Shown one piece after another: positions 27,300 to 36,253 of a stretch of DNA of 64,000 nt. Made by a program: the position numbers and the translations under genes. The notes beneath the pieces were generated by a model. The model had not been told where the DNA came from. It worked only from the letters and a program-made list of their open reading frames with translations, and did no database searches. How positions within the stretch are numbered: position 1 is the stretch's first letter; the number at the start of each line of letters is the position of its first letter. Source of the DNA: JAJYKC01 sp963823105 (GTDB taxonomy: Bacteria > Acidobacteriota > Terriglobia > Bryobacterales > Bryobacteraceae); NCBI GenBank assembly GCA_963823105.1, contig CAWGKC010000019.1:1-64000 (forward strand), in the 5' to 3' direction.

Positions 27300-27564
27300 G
27301 CCTGTTCCTCCCCTTAAGTGCGATGGATGAAACCGGGAGCGCGACGGCGATCGATCTCAAGTGCTGGCATCAAACCGCGGCCCGGCACGGACGCGGTTGC
27401 GCGTTGAACTGCGCCGGCTCGGGTTTCGGCCTGGTAATGGCGGCCGGCAACACAAAGGCGGTTGCCGCGCTGTAGGCACGCAAGCAGGATACGGATCCGC
27501 GCGCGAAGGTAACGGGTGAGTGAAAGGGAGAAGCGATTCGGGTCGACTCGCTGGAGTTGGAGTA
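27300..27564 (+). pseudogene. decayed small exported protein (copy 2)
   Basis: Homologous to the pseudogene at 23419-23709 over about 200 bp. In one frame it reads AIDLKCWHQTAARHGRGCA, LNCAGSGFGLVMAAGN and TKAVAAL, then an in-frame TAG, then DTDPRAKVTGE, a TGA, and the end IRVDSLELE. Two nonsense codons make it non-functional. The stop is followed at once by a fragment of the ArsC-like gene, so these two families were once neighbours. Confidence 0.65.
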
Positions 27565-27607
27565 GATGACGGGCGCGGGCGCGAGCGGGGATGGCAGAAT
27601 CGGAGAG

Positions 27608-27670
27608 ATCGCGGTGGTTCAGATTTTCGGGGTGAAGGATTCGCAGGCGGCGCAGGCGCCGGAGCTATCG
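27608..27670 (+). pseudogene. 5' fragment of the ArsC-like gene
   Basis: Encodes AVVQIFGVKDSQAAQAPEL, matching the first ~20 residues of the intact ArsC-like protein at 29294 (AVVQIFGVRDSQAARAAER). The start codon has become ATC and similarity ends after 21 codons. The upstream bases GGGGATGGCAGAATCG also match the sequence before 29294. Confidence 0.65.
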
Positions 27671-27710
27671 TGCGGTAATCTGGGTTCAGATGCCGGCGGT
27701 ACGAACACGA

Positions 27711-28673
27711 ATGGACCGGAAGCAAACGAAGGATCCTTCCCCGGAGGCTCCGGCGTTGACGCTCACCGTGCGCGGTCCGGGGATCGAGGGCGGTAGGGTT
27801 TCCATTTCCGATTTGATGAAGATTTGCCAAGGCGCTCAAAATGCGGTGAGGCGGCAGGCTGAGGCGCTGAAGGGACGCGGTACGCTTCATCGGGGTCCCG
27901 TCTCGGAGCAAATTCGGAATGAATGCACGTTGGAGTTGATCGCAATTCGGGCGGGGAGCACGGCGCTCGATTTTGCGCTTCAGAAGCCGCAAACGACGGC
28001 TCCCCTCCAAGGAGTCCGGCCGTCCGGAGGAGTGGCGATCGAAGAACTTACGCGCGCGATTCAATCGCTCGCGGATGGCAACGAAAAGCGAGATTTAGAT
28101 CCCGGCGTTCTTCAAAGCCTGTATGAACTTAGTTCCGTGGTCGAGGCTGGACGCATCACGGAGCTGGAGTGGATAGCGCCCGGATCCGGCCGGGAGGAAG
28201 TCAAAGCCGTGATCAATGAGAAAATTCGGGATCGCGCAGGCGCTCAGTTGAGCGGGCCGCGGTTCAGAGCCGCCCAAATCGACGGAGTTTTGGATATGGC
28301 GGACTTCAGCCACAAGGATCGGAGGTGCCGAATCGATCCGGCAATCGGGCCTTCCGTGACCTGTTCCTTCGGGCCGGACCACGAAGGCGACATCCTGGCA
28401 CTTTTACGACAGCCGGTCCGGGCGACTGGACTTGCCAGGATTCAACCTCGCTCCGATCGAGTGGACTCGCTGGAGATCCAACGCATCGAGGCGCTGCCTT
28501 CGTTGTCGTTGGGCGAGGATCATTTTATTCTCTCGCCGGACATTCAACAGTTGGCCGCATCCCAGCATATCGGCCCTTTTCGCGATGCCGGCGCGCTTGG
28601 CGGGGTTTTGACCGACGAAGAGGTGGAGGATTTCGTCGCGGAAATCTATCGCACGCGCGGCGGCGGCGGTTGA
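27711..28673 (+). CDS. unrecognised 320-residue protein upstream of vapC
   Basis: A soluble protein of ~320 residues (ATG 27711; ATG 27690 is an alternative). N-terminal part: LTVRGPGIEGGRVSISDLMK then ICQGAQNAVRRQAEAL, a strand/helix pattern. Middle: ECTLELIAIRAGSTALDFAL. The end is acidic and helical: LTDEEVEDFVAEIYRTRGGG. Its stop overlaps the TTG start of the following PIN-domain toxin gene (TTGA, 28670-28673), the coupling seen in toxin-antitoxin pairs. It is much larger than usual VapB antitoxins and has no recognised DNA-binding fold. I recall similar two-gene layouts in Acidobacteriota, but the protein's role is not established. Inference: it may act as antitoxin or partner of VapC. 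Confidence 0.6.
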   Translation: MDRKQTKDPSPEAPALTLTVRGPGIEGGRVSISDLMKICQGAQNAVRRQAEALKGRGTLHRGPVSEQIRNECTLELIAIRAGSTALDFALQKPQTTAPLQGVRPSGGVAIEELTRAIQSLADGNEKRDLDPGVLQSLYELSSVVEAGRITELEWIAPGSGREEVKAVINEKIRDRAGAQLSGPRFRAAQIDGVLDMADFSHKDRRCRIDPAIGPSVTCSFGPDHEGDILALLRQPVRATGLARIQPRSDRVDSLEIQRIEALPSLSLGEDHFILSPDIQQLAASQHIGPFRDAGALGGVLTDEEVEDFVAEIYRTRGGGG

Positions 28674-29193
28674 GCGAAGCTTCACGAGTTGACGCCGCGC
28701 TCCTAGAACCGACGTGTTTTCGTATCTCATGAGCGGCGGTCGATCTGCGCGGTTTTACCGTCCGCATGTAGAGGGGAAACTCGTCGCAGTCTCGTTTATA
28801 ACGGTTGGCGAGTTGTTTTTCGGGGCCTATCGGAGGAAGTGGGGGCCGGAAAGAATTTCGGACCTCGGAAACCGGTTGAGATCGGTAACAGTCGTTCCCT
28901 ATGACGAGAAGATTTGCCTGACTTATGCCGAGCTCAAGGCGGCGATGGAGTCGAGCGGAAAGCCCATGGCCGATAACGATCTTTGGATTGCCGCCTGCGC
29001 ATTGCGGCATTCGATCCCACTCGTCTCGAATAACGATAGGCACTTCAGGGGCGTTCCCGGCTTGGTGCTGATTTCGGAGGCACAGGCGATCAGGGAGCTT
29101 CCATCTCAAACGACGATGGGCGAGGAGACTGCGACTTCCGCCACTCCGCCGCCAAATTCCGGTTCTGAAGGGGAGAAAGATCCTACGCGCTAA
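28670..29193 (+). CDS. VapC-family PIN toxin, frameshifted at the first catalytic Asp
   Basis: PIN-domain ribonuclease of ~174 residues. The frame from TTG 28670 reads SEASRVDAALL; the rest, TDVFSYLMSGGRS onward, is in another frame. Adding one C in GAACCGAC (28706-28708) restores LLDTDVFSYL, with the first catalytic Asp. The remaining active-site acids are present: Glu in FITVGELFFGAYRRKWG and the Asp residues of MADNDLWIAACAL and NNDRHF. As written the toxin cannot be made whole; a GTG at 28714 could start a shortened product without the first Asp. It overlaps the 320-residue gene by TTGA. The C-terminal ~30 residues are a hydrophilic extension. Confidence 0.7.
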
Positions 29194-29293
29194 CTTTCGC
29201 CGCGGCCAAGCCGGTGCGAGGCCGACGCGGGAGCGAGAAGGAGGGTAGCGGATGGAGCGAGCGGGCGAGAGCGGTGATGGCAGAATCGAAGGG

Positions 29294-29656
29294 ATGGCGG
29301 TGGTTCAGATCTTCGGGGTGAGGGACTCGCAGGCGGCGCGGGCGGCGGAGCGGTTTTTTAAAGAGCGGCGGGCGGAGATGCAGGTTGTGGATTTGAAGAA
29401 GAAGGCGATGGCGGCGGGGGAGATCCAGCGATTTATCCAGCGGTTCGGTTGGGCGGGGTTGATCGACACCGAAAGCAAGGCGTATGTCGACGGGGGGTTG
29501 AAGTATTTGAAGCTTTCCGATGCGGAGCTGTTAGGGCGGATCGAGAGGGAGCCGAAGCTGCTGCGGTTGCCGCTGGTGCGGGCGGGGAACCGGTTGAGCG
29601 TGGGGAGGGATGAGGAGGCGTGGAAGGCGATGCTGACGGGGAGTGGCGGGGGCTGA
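29294..29656 (+). CDS. ArsC/Spx-like thioredoxin-fold protein without cysteine
   Basis: 120 residues. AVVQIFGVRDSQAARAAERFF and VVDLKKKAMAAGEIQRFIQRFG match the first half of the ArsC/Spx/YffB family, and LLRLPLVRAGNRLSVGRDEEAW matches its C-terminal block (LRPLV, vG). The redox Cys of true arsenate reductases is replaced; the protein has no Cys at all. So arsenate reduction by the usual thiol chemistry is not expected, and it may be a regulatory or structural relative. ATG 29294 is chosen at the conserved N-terminus; an upstream ATG (29252) lies in repeat-like sequence. A truncated copy is at 27608. Confidence 0.65.
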   Translation: MAVVQIFGVRDSQAARAAERFFKERRAEMQVVDLKKKAMAAGEIQRFIQRFGWAGLIDTESKAYVDGGLKYLKLSDAELLGRIEREPKLLRLPLVRAGNRLSVGRDEEAWKAMLTGSGGG

Positions 29657-29681
29657 CGTCTTTTCGCTTCCCCGGCGCGTC

Positions 29682-30686
29682 ATGGAAGATATGGGGGCGT
29701 TGCACCGTCCGATCATGCTCGTCCTCGTGCTCTTCGCCGTCGCTCCGCTGAACGGCGAGTCTTGTTGGGGCGAGGCTTCCGGGGCGCGGCGGATGGCGTT
29801 CGTGGGCCGGCGGAATTCCGTCAACCAGATCTACCTTATGGATGTCGACGCCTCGGGCACCGGCGCGAACCCGGCCCGGCTCACCCGCGACGGGGATCCG
29901 GAAAACTATCCGTCGTGGTCGCCCGATGGAGGACGGATCGTTTACCAGCGCGATTTCAACGGCTCGGCGATCTACATGATCGACGCGGACGGCACGGGCG
30001 AGCGGCGGCTCTCGCCGGCGCCAGGGTTCGACGTCACCCCAAGCTGGTCACCCGACGGCGCGAGCATCGTATACGTAAGACTGCACGCGGCGCCTCAACC
30101 CAACCACCCGCCGATGACCGACATTCGGGTCATGAACGCGGACGGCACGGGCGATCATGCCGTTTTGGCGAATACGGTCTTCAGCGTGGAACCGAGGTGG
30201 TCCGTCAACGGCCAACTGGTCTTCATGAGCATGATGAGCGGCAGCGAGCTGGAAATCTACGCGATGAACGTGGATGGCAGCGGCCTCAGGCAGCTCACCA
30301 ACGCGGCGAACAATGGCGACCCCGTGTGGTCTCCGGATGGAACCAGAATTACGTTTGGATCCGATCGCGAGGGCGGAAACACGCTGAACATCTTCGCGAT
30401 GAACGCGGACGGCAGCCACCTGGAGCAGCTCACACACTTCGACGCGCCGTATGAGGCCGGCGACACGAATTGGTCGAGCGACGGAAGCAAGATCGCCTTC
30501 GAATACGACATTAACGGGATGAAGCAGTCCGATCCCAACGCCTATGCGGAGGTGTGGACGATGAATGCGGACGGCAGTGGAGAGACCAGCACGGGGGTGC
30601 AGTGTAGTGGCGCCGGATGCGCGCCGCGCTGGCAGCCGCGCCTCTGTCAACAGGAGCGCTTCGAGCCGAAGCGGGCGCCGAGGTAG
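29682..30686 (+). CDS. exported TolB-like PD40 propeller protein
   Basis: About 334 residues, signal peptide PIMLVLVLFAVAPLNGESC. The mature protein consists of six or so PD40/TolB repeats, each with a WSPDG-type turn and a MNADGTG-type loop (NYPSWSPDGGRIVYQ, MIDADGTGERRLS, VWSPDGTRITFGSDR). This predicts a beta-propeller in the periplasm or outside, for binding partners, not catalysis. Unlike the kinase at 925-4062 it has no signalling domain. I use ATG 29682; an in-frame GTG at 29643 would overlap the previous gene. It converges on the 2OG-oxygenase gene. Confidence 0.75.
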   Translation: MEDMGALHRPIMLVLVLFAVAPLNGESCWGEASGARRMAFVGRRNSVNQIYLMDVDASGTGANPARLTRDGDPENYPSWSPDGGRIVYQRDFNGSAIYMIDADGTGERRLSPAPGFDVTPSWSPDGASIVYVRLHAAPQPNHPPMTDIRVMNADGTGDHAVLANTVFSVEPRWSVNGQLVFMSMMSGSELEIYAMNVDGSGLRQLTNAANNGDPVWSPDGTRITFGSDREGGNTLNIFAMNADGSHLEQLTHFDAPYEAGDTNWSSDGSKIAFEYDINGMKQSDPNAYAEVWTMNADGSGETSTGVQCSGAGCAPRWQPRLCQQERFEPKRAPR

Positions 30687-30712
30687 CGAATGTGAATTGG
30701 AACGGCTGGGTC

Positions 30713-31643
30713 CTAATCTTTGCCGAACGCCTTGCGCAGCGGCCACGTTAGCGCGCGGCCGATACGGAAGGACGGGGACTTCATCATGGCGGCGATCACT
30801 TGTGTGGTTTCTTTCTCGCGCTCGTATAGGAAGCGGATTTGCGCGTCGCGCCGGGCGATCAGGATTTGCAGCTCGTGCGCGTCCTCGGACGAGAGCGTGT
30901 GGCCGGCTTCGAAGCGGGAAGGCAACGCGCGGGGGATGTAGACGGTTCCGTGCGATGGGGCGGTTTGCTCCGGCGGTCTTTCTTTCGTGTAGAAGTAAAC
31001 GGCGATGGAGCGGCGGGAGAGTGGCTCGGCGCCTTCGGGCAACTCGATACGGGAGAAGCCGTGCCAAGACGCTTCGGTGGTTGCGAAGATTACGGCGCGA
31101 TTGAGGAGAGGCAGAACCTTTCGCGATGTGGGTTCCTCCTCCGCCCACGGGTCCTGGCGCAGTTCCAGGCAGCCGCCCCAGGACGCGTCCCAGCGCGGAT
31201 TCAGGAAGACGATGAGATTCAGGCGGCGATGGAGAGCGCGGGAGGGGTGGAAGTTGAAATCGACGTGGAAGTCGAGATCCTGGCCGGTGAGGTTTTCGTG
31301 CGTGCCGCCGCCGGCGTAGCTGGGGATCGTAGACGAGATGCGGGATGCCGGTGACGCGGCCGGTCCAATCGAGGAACTCGCGGGAACGCATGAGGGCGTC
31401 GAAGGCGCGATAGGAGGGGCCGAGCGCGGGCACTTGCGACACGACGGCTTTGCGGCCGGTTGCGCCGGTTTCGTTGCGCGCGGCACGCTCGTCGAAGGCC
31501 GGGAACTCTTTGAGCAAGCCTTCGCACAGCGCGGGATCTAAGAAGTTGTCGATGACGACGTGAGGGAAGGGGCGCGCCCGCTCGAATTCGCTCCGCAGTT
31601 CGGCGGCGTTGTTTTGCACCGATGCGCCCAGGGGCGAAAGCAT
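30713..31643 (-). CDS. 2OG-Fe(II) oxygenase, frameshifted near 31322
   Basis: After repair about 309 residues. N-terminus FPHVVIDNFLDPALCEGLLK is typical of 2-oxoglutarate/Fe(II) dioxygenases of the prolyl-hydroxylase-like group. The iron site HxD is in DLDFHVDFNFHPS; a distal His (ASWHGFSRIELPEG) and the 2OG-binding Arg (LSRRSIAVYFYT) follow. The frame breaks at CCCC (31321-31324): reading CCC joins LVYDP to SYAGGGTHENL. Such enzymes hydroxylate proteins or small molecules; the substrate is unknown. The C-terminal helix-rich tail (AHELQILIARRDAQIRFLYE) is extra to the core. A +1 C insertion, probably a sequencing error, is the best explanation. Confidence 0.75.
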
Positions 31644-31882
31644 TTCCTCATCCTATCCGACCGCGGTGTCCCGCCTGCGCCGGGGGAAGTTTGAGGCGGC
31701 GGGCCACTCGAACCGGCCTGGGGATGGGACACAATGAATTTACAGCGAAAGGCGAACGGTATCTTCCCCGTTCGATTCACCATGGAGAGGGCCGGTAGCG
31801 GGCGGCAGGTAACCGGGGGATCTATGACGATAGGCTTTAGGACTTCGGGGTCCGGGCACGCGCAGGATGGCGCCGGTACGCC

Positions 31883-32620
31883 ATGCTGACGCCTCTGTCC
31901 AAGCCGGCGAATCCGCCCGTTCCGGTGTTTCAGATGCATGACGTCACGAAAGTTTACCGGGTGGGAGACGTGGAGGTACATGCGCTTCGCGGCGTCGATC
32001 TGGAGTTGTATCCGGGCGAGTTTGTCGTTGTGCTGGGGCCGTCGGGGAGCGGGAAATCGACGTTGCTCAACATTCTTGGCGGCCTGGATGTGCCGACGAG
32101 CGGCGAGGTCCGCTATCTGGATCACAACCTGACCGCGGCGGGCGACGCGGAGTTGACTCGATTCCGGCGCGAACACGTGGGATTCGTCTTTCAGTTCTAC
32201 AATCTCATCCCCAGCCTCACAGCGCTCGAGAACGTAGCGCTCGTCACCGAGATCGCCGAACATCCGATGGAGCCGGCCGGGGCGCTACGCCTGGTGGGGC
32301 TGGGCGACCGCCTCGATCATTTTCCGGCACAGCTTTCGGGAGGGGAACAGCAGCGGGTGGCGATTGCGCGGGCCGTCGCCAAACGGCCGGACGTACTGCT
32401 GTGCGATGAACCGACGGGCGCTCTCGACTATGCGACCGGCAAGCTTGTGCTGGAGGTGCTCGAACTCGTCAATCGCGAGGTGAAGACGATTGTCGCCATC
32501 ATCACCCACAACGCCGCGATCGCCGGAATGGCCGACCGGGTGGTGCGGGTGAGCAGCGGAGCGATCGCGGAGATTCAGCGCAACGCCCAACGAATCTCTC
32601 CGTCGGAGCTGTCCTGGTGA
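31883..32620 (+). CDS. ABC transporter ATP-binding protein (MacB/LolD type)
   Basis: 245 residues with all ABC motifs: Walker A GPSGSGKST (52-60), Q-loop FVFQFYN (101-107), signature LSGGEQQRVA (151-160), Walker B VLLCDEPTGALD (171-182) and H-loop ITHN (207-210). Sequence type is that of LolD/MacB/FtsE ATPases, which drive extracytoplasmic work through FtsX-type permeases. Its stop overlaps the permease start (GTGA, 32617-32620). The downstream adaptor gene completes an ATPase-permease-adaptor operon. Confidence 0.9.
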   Translation: MLTPLSKPANPPVPVFQMHDVTKVYRVGDVEVHALRGVDLELYPGEFVVVLGPSGSGKSTLLNILGGLDVPTSGEVRYLDHNLTAAGDAELTRFRREHVGFVFQFYNLIPSLTALENVALVTEIAEHPMEPAGALRLVGLGDRLDHFPAQLSGGEQQRVAIARAVAKRPDVLLCDEPTGALDYATGKLVLEVLELVNREVKTIVAIITHNAAIAGMADRVVRVSSGAIAEIQRNAQRISPSELSW

Positions 32621-34989
32621 CCGGCATGACCGCGCTGCATCGAAAACTGATCCGCGACCTCGTCCACATGCGGGGACAGATGTTCGCAGTCACCCTGGTC
32701 CTGGCGTGTGGGATCGCGACTTATGTGACGATGCGATCGGCGTTCGTCTCGCTGGAGGCGGCGCAATCGGAGTACTACTCCAAATTTCGATTCGCCGACG
32801 TCTTCGCTCACGTGAAACGCGCGCCCGATTCTGTAGCGGCGGACCTTGCGGCAATTCCCGGGGTCGCCGCGGTGCAAACGCGCGTGGTGATGGACGTCAC
32901 GCTGGACGTGCCGGGCCTGGATGAACCGGCGACGGGCCGTCTGATATCGATTCCCGGGCGCCGCGCCCCGATGCTCAACGACCTATTCCTCCGGGAAGGC
33001 CGATATATCGAACCGGGCCAACGCGGCGAGGCGTTGATCAGTGAAGCTTTCGCCTCCGCCAACCGGCTGGCTACCGGAGACACCATTGACGCGGTGATGA
33101 ACGGAAAGTGGGAGCGGCTGCGGATTGCCGGCATCGCTCTCTCGCCGGAATACATCTACGAGATCCGGCCGTCGGAGGTGTTTCCCGACAATCGCCGCTT
33201 CGGAGTGCTGTGGATGAGCCGCGACGTTCTCGGACCGGCATTCAACATGAAGGGCGCGTTCAATGACGTGGCGATTTCGCTGACACGCGGCGCGGACGAG
33301 CGCGAGGTCATCTCGCGAATGGATCAGATGCTAGAGCGGTACGGCGGCCTCGGAGCCTATGGCCGTTCCGATCAGCTCTCGTTCCGTTTTCTCACGGACG
33401 AACTTGGCGAGCTGCGGGCGTACGGTTTGGTTCTACCTACGTTGTTTCTATGCATCGTGGCGTTCCTGTTAAATGTTCTGCTTTCGCGGTTGGTGGACAC
33501 GCAACGAGGCCAGGTGGCGGTGCTCAAGGCGTTCGGTTACACCAACTCTGAAATCGGCTTCCACTATCTGGAACTGGCGCTGGTCGCGGTTACGAGTGGC
33601 ACTATGGCGGGCGTAGGCTTGGGCCTGTGGCTTGCGTCCGAATTGATGAACATCTACGCGCGCTACTTTCATTTCCCCGCTTTGCGGCTCCAGGTTGACG
33701 CGGGTCTGATACTTACCGCGGTGGGGATCGCGGCGGGTGCGGCCTGCCTTGGGGCGATCGCCGCCGTTCGCCGCGCGGTTTCTCTCGCTCCAGCGGAGGC
33801 GATGCGTCCGGAACCGCCGGCCACTTTCCGGCCGGGATTGCTGGAGCGCATCGGAATGTGGACGTTGCTGTCCCCGGCCTCCCGGATGATTGTGCGCAAT
33901 TTGGATCGCCGCCGCTGGAGGGCGGTTTTCTCGGTCCTCGCTGTGGCGCTCTCGGTGGCGATCGTCGTATCCGGCCGCTATTCCATCGATGCGGTCGACC
34001 GGCTGGTCTCCATACAGTTCCAGATCGTCCAACGCGAAGATGTTACGGTGGTGTTCCAGGAACCTCGTCCGGCGCGAGCGCGGCACGAACTGGCGCAGCT
34101 TGCCGGCGTGCTCCGGGTGGAACCTTATCGTGAAGTCGCCGCGCGCTTGCGCTTGGGACACCGCTCGCGCCTGGTTTCTGTGTTGGGGTTAGCTCCCCGT
34201 GGCGAGTTGCGCCGCCCTGTCGACGCGCAACTCCATCCCGTCGAACTGCCGCCGGACGGCCTGGTGCTGAACACGAAACTCGCCGAAATCCTCGCCGCGC
34301 ACCCCGGAGACGTCGTCACGGTCGAAGTTCTTGAAGGCGCCCGGCCCGTGCGTCAGGTTGCCGTGGCGGCTCTCGCGGACGAGCCCGTTGGACTCGGAGT
34401 TTACATGGACGTCTCGGCGCTCCATAGGATGATGCGTGAGGGAGATACGATTTCAGGCGCCTATATGAAGGTCGATCCCTCGATCGCGGCCCAACTGTAC
34501 TCGGTCTTGAAGCGCATTCCCGCCATCGGCGGAGTCGCCGTGCGCGAAGCCATGCTCGCCAGTTTCTGGAAAGCGTTTGGCGATTCGATCTGGGTCTCTA
34601 CGGCATTCCTGGCCGGCTTCGCCACCGTCATCGCATTTGGAGTGGTTTATAACGGCGCGCGGATCGCGCTTTCCGAGCGCGGCAACGAGCTCGCCTGTTT
34701 GCGAGTACTGGGTTTCACGCGCGCGGAAATTGGGCGCATTCTGCTGGGCGAACAAGGGCTGTTAACACTGGCGGCCATCCCCGCCGGCTTCGCGCTCGGC
34801 TTCGCTTTGTCGGTGATGCTGTCGCGATTCTTTTCGCGCGAATTATTCCGTCTGCCCTTGGTTGTGAACGCGGGAACCTATGCCTTCGCCGCGATCGTCA
34901 TTTTGGCGGCCGCGATTTTCTCCGGCTTGGTCGTAGCGCAACGGCTGCGGCGCCTGGATCTGACGGCGGTATTGAAGTCCAGAGAGTGA
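32617..34989 (+). CDS. ABC transporter permease with two FtsX domains
   Basis: 790 residues. An N-terminal helix (FAVTLVLACGIATYVTM) is followed by a MacB-type periplasmic domain (about 50-260), then FtsX helices (VLPTLFLCIVAFLLNVLLSR and two more, about 275-385). A second half begins near 425 with another helix and periplasmic domain, and ends with FtsX helices (WVSTAFLAGFATVIAFGVVY, LLTLAAIPAGFALGFALSVM, FAAIVILAAAIFSGLVVAQR). Two FtsX copies in one chain suggest a monomeric permease like those of LolCDE-like or DevC-like exporters. GTG start couples it to the ATPase gene. Cargo unknown. Confidence 0.85.
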   Translation: MTGMTALHRKLIRDLVHMRGQMFAVTLVLACGIATYVTMRSAFVSLEAAQSEYYSKFRFADVFAHVKRAPDSVAADLAAIPGVAAVQTRVVMDVTLDVPGLDEPATGRLISIPGRRAPMLNDLFLREGRYIEPGQRGEALISEAFASANRLATGDTIDAVMNGKWERLRIAGIALSPEYIYEIRPSEVFPDNRRFGVLWMSRDVLGPAFNMKGAFNDVAISLTRGADEREVISRMDQMLERYGGLGAYGRSDQLSFRFLTDELGELRAYGLVLPTLFLCIVAFLLNVLLSRLVDTQRGQVAVLKAFGYTNSEIGFHYLELALVAVTSGTMAGVGLGLWLASELMNIYARYFHFPALRLQVDAGLILTAVGIAAGAACLGAIAAVRRAVSLAPAEAMRPEPPATFRPGLLERIGMWTLLSPASRMIVRNLDRRRWRAVFSVLAVALSVAIVVSGRYSIDAVDRLVSIQFQIVQREDVTVVFQEPRPARARHELAQLAGVLRVEPYREVAARLRLGHRSRLVSVLGLAPRGELRRPVDAQLHPVELPPDGLVLNTKLAEILAAHPGDVVTVEVLEGARPVRQVAVAALADEPVGLGVYMDVSALHRMMREGDTISGAYMKVDPSIAAQLYSVLKRIPAIGGVAVREAMLASFWKAFGDSIWVSTAFLAGFATVIAFGVVYNGARIALSERGNELACLRVLGFTRAEIGRILLGEQGLLTLAAIPAGFALGFALSVMLSRFFSRELFRLPLVVNAGTYAFAAIVILAAAIFSGLVVAQRLRRLDLTAVLKSRE

Positions 34990-34997
34990 GGATCGTT

Positions 34998-36179
34998 ATG
35001 AGGCGAATCGTCAAGCGGGTTTTCATGGCTCTGGCCGCCGTTGCGGCGGTCATTCTGGTTGCGCTGGCGTTCCGGCCGAAACCGGTGGAAGTGGAGGCGG
35101 CCCCGGTGGTGAAGGGGCCACTGCAAGTGACCGTCGACGAAGATGGCGAAACGCGCGCGCGCGACCGCTTTACCCTAGCCGCTCCGATTGCCGGCCGTCT
35201 CTCGCGGATCGCTCTTCGCGAAGGAGACGAAGTGGGACCGGAAACCGTTCTTGCCACCATCAGTCCGCTCCCACTCGATGCGCGGGAAGTGGCCGAAATT
35301 CGCGCGCGCATCCAATCCGCCGAAGCGCGCGCGCGCGAAGCCGAGCAGCAGCAGGCACGCTGGGAAAACGATCGGGCGCAGGCGCTGCGCGAGTTGAACC
35401 GCGCGCGCCAACTCGCCAAGGAACATATCGTGGCGCAGCAGGAGTTGGAGCAGGCGGAGAGCAAGGAAAGCGGCGCCGCCAAAGAAGTGGAAGCGGCGAA
35501 GTTCCGGGTCCAGTCGGCGGCGGCGGATGTCGAGCGTGAAAAGGCCGGCCTGGTCTCGATCGAGGCTCAACAGAGCCGGGCGAGCAAGCTGGTGGCGATC
35601 CGTCCGCCGGCGCGCAGCCGGATTCTGCGCATATTCGAAAAGAGCGAACGGGTGGTCCCCAACGGAACGCCGATCGCTGTCCTGAGCAATCCGAACAAAA
35701 TCGAGATTGTCGTGGATCTGCTGTCGTCCGACGCGGTGAAAGTGAAGCCGGGGGCGCCGGTCCTGATCGAGAACTGGGGCGGGCCGGCGCCGCTGCGCGC
35801 CAGGGTGCGAACCGTAGAGCCGTATGGATTCACGAAAGTTTCGGCGCTGGGAATCGAAGAGCAACGAGCCAATGCGGTCGCGGATTTCATCGATGCGCCC
35901 GTTGGCCTCGGGGACGGTTATCGAGTGGATGCGCGCATTGTGATTTGGGAGAGTCCGAATGTACTGAAAGCCCCGGCGAGCGCCCTATTTCGGAACGGGC
36001 AACAGTGGAGCGCGTTTGTCATCGAGAAGGGCCGGGCTCGCCTGCTGCCGGTGGAAGCGGGCCACCGGAACTCCTCGGAGGCCGAGATCCTTAATGGCCT
36101 TAACGAGGGAACGCAGATGATATTGCACCCGCCGAACGATCTGAAGGATGGCGCCCGCGTGGTCGTCCGCGGCAAATGA
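34998..36179 (+). CDS. HlyD-type periplasmic adaptor (membrane fusion protein)
   Basis: About 393 residues. One N-terminal membrane helix (VFMALAAVAAVILVALAF), a lipoyl-like half (LAAPIAGRLSRIALREGDEV), and a long coiled-coil hairpin (about 95-195, rich in E, A, R, Q). Beta-barrel segments follow (IEIVVDLLSSDAVKVKPGAP, VLKAPASALFRNGQQWSAFV). It should bridge the two-FtsX permease to an outer-membrane channel, which is not encoded here. ATG 34998 or GTG 34986 (overlapping the permease stop) may be the start. Last gene of the ABC operon. Confidence 0.85.
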   Translation: MRRIVKRVFMALAAVAAVILVALAFRPKPVEVEAAPVVKGPLQVTVDEDGETRARDRFTLAAPIAGRLSRIALREGDEVGPETVLATISPLPLDAREVAEIRARIQSAEARAREAEQQQARWENDRAQALRELNRARQLAKEHIVAQQELEQAESKESGAAKEVEAAKFRVQSAAADVEREKAGLVSIEAQQSRASKLVAIRPPARSRILRIFEKSERVVPNGTPIAVLSNPNKIEIVVDLLSSDAVKVKPGAPVLIENWGGPAPLRARVRTVEPYGFTKVSALGIEEQRANAVADFIDAPVGLGDGYRVDARIVIWESPNVLKAPASALFRNGQQWSAFVIEKGRARLLPVEAGHRNSSEAEILNGLNEGTQMILHPPNDLKDGARVVVRGK

Positions 36180-36253
36180 AATCGCAAGGTCCGGCGTAAG
36201 GAGGATCGAGCGGGAATGTGTCGAGAAGGGCTGGACCTGAGCGAACCGTTCCC

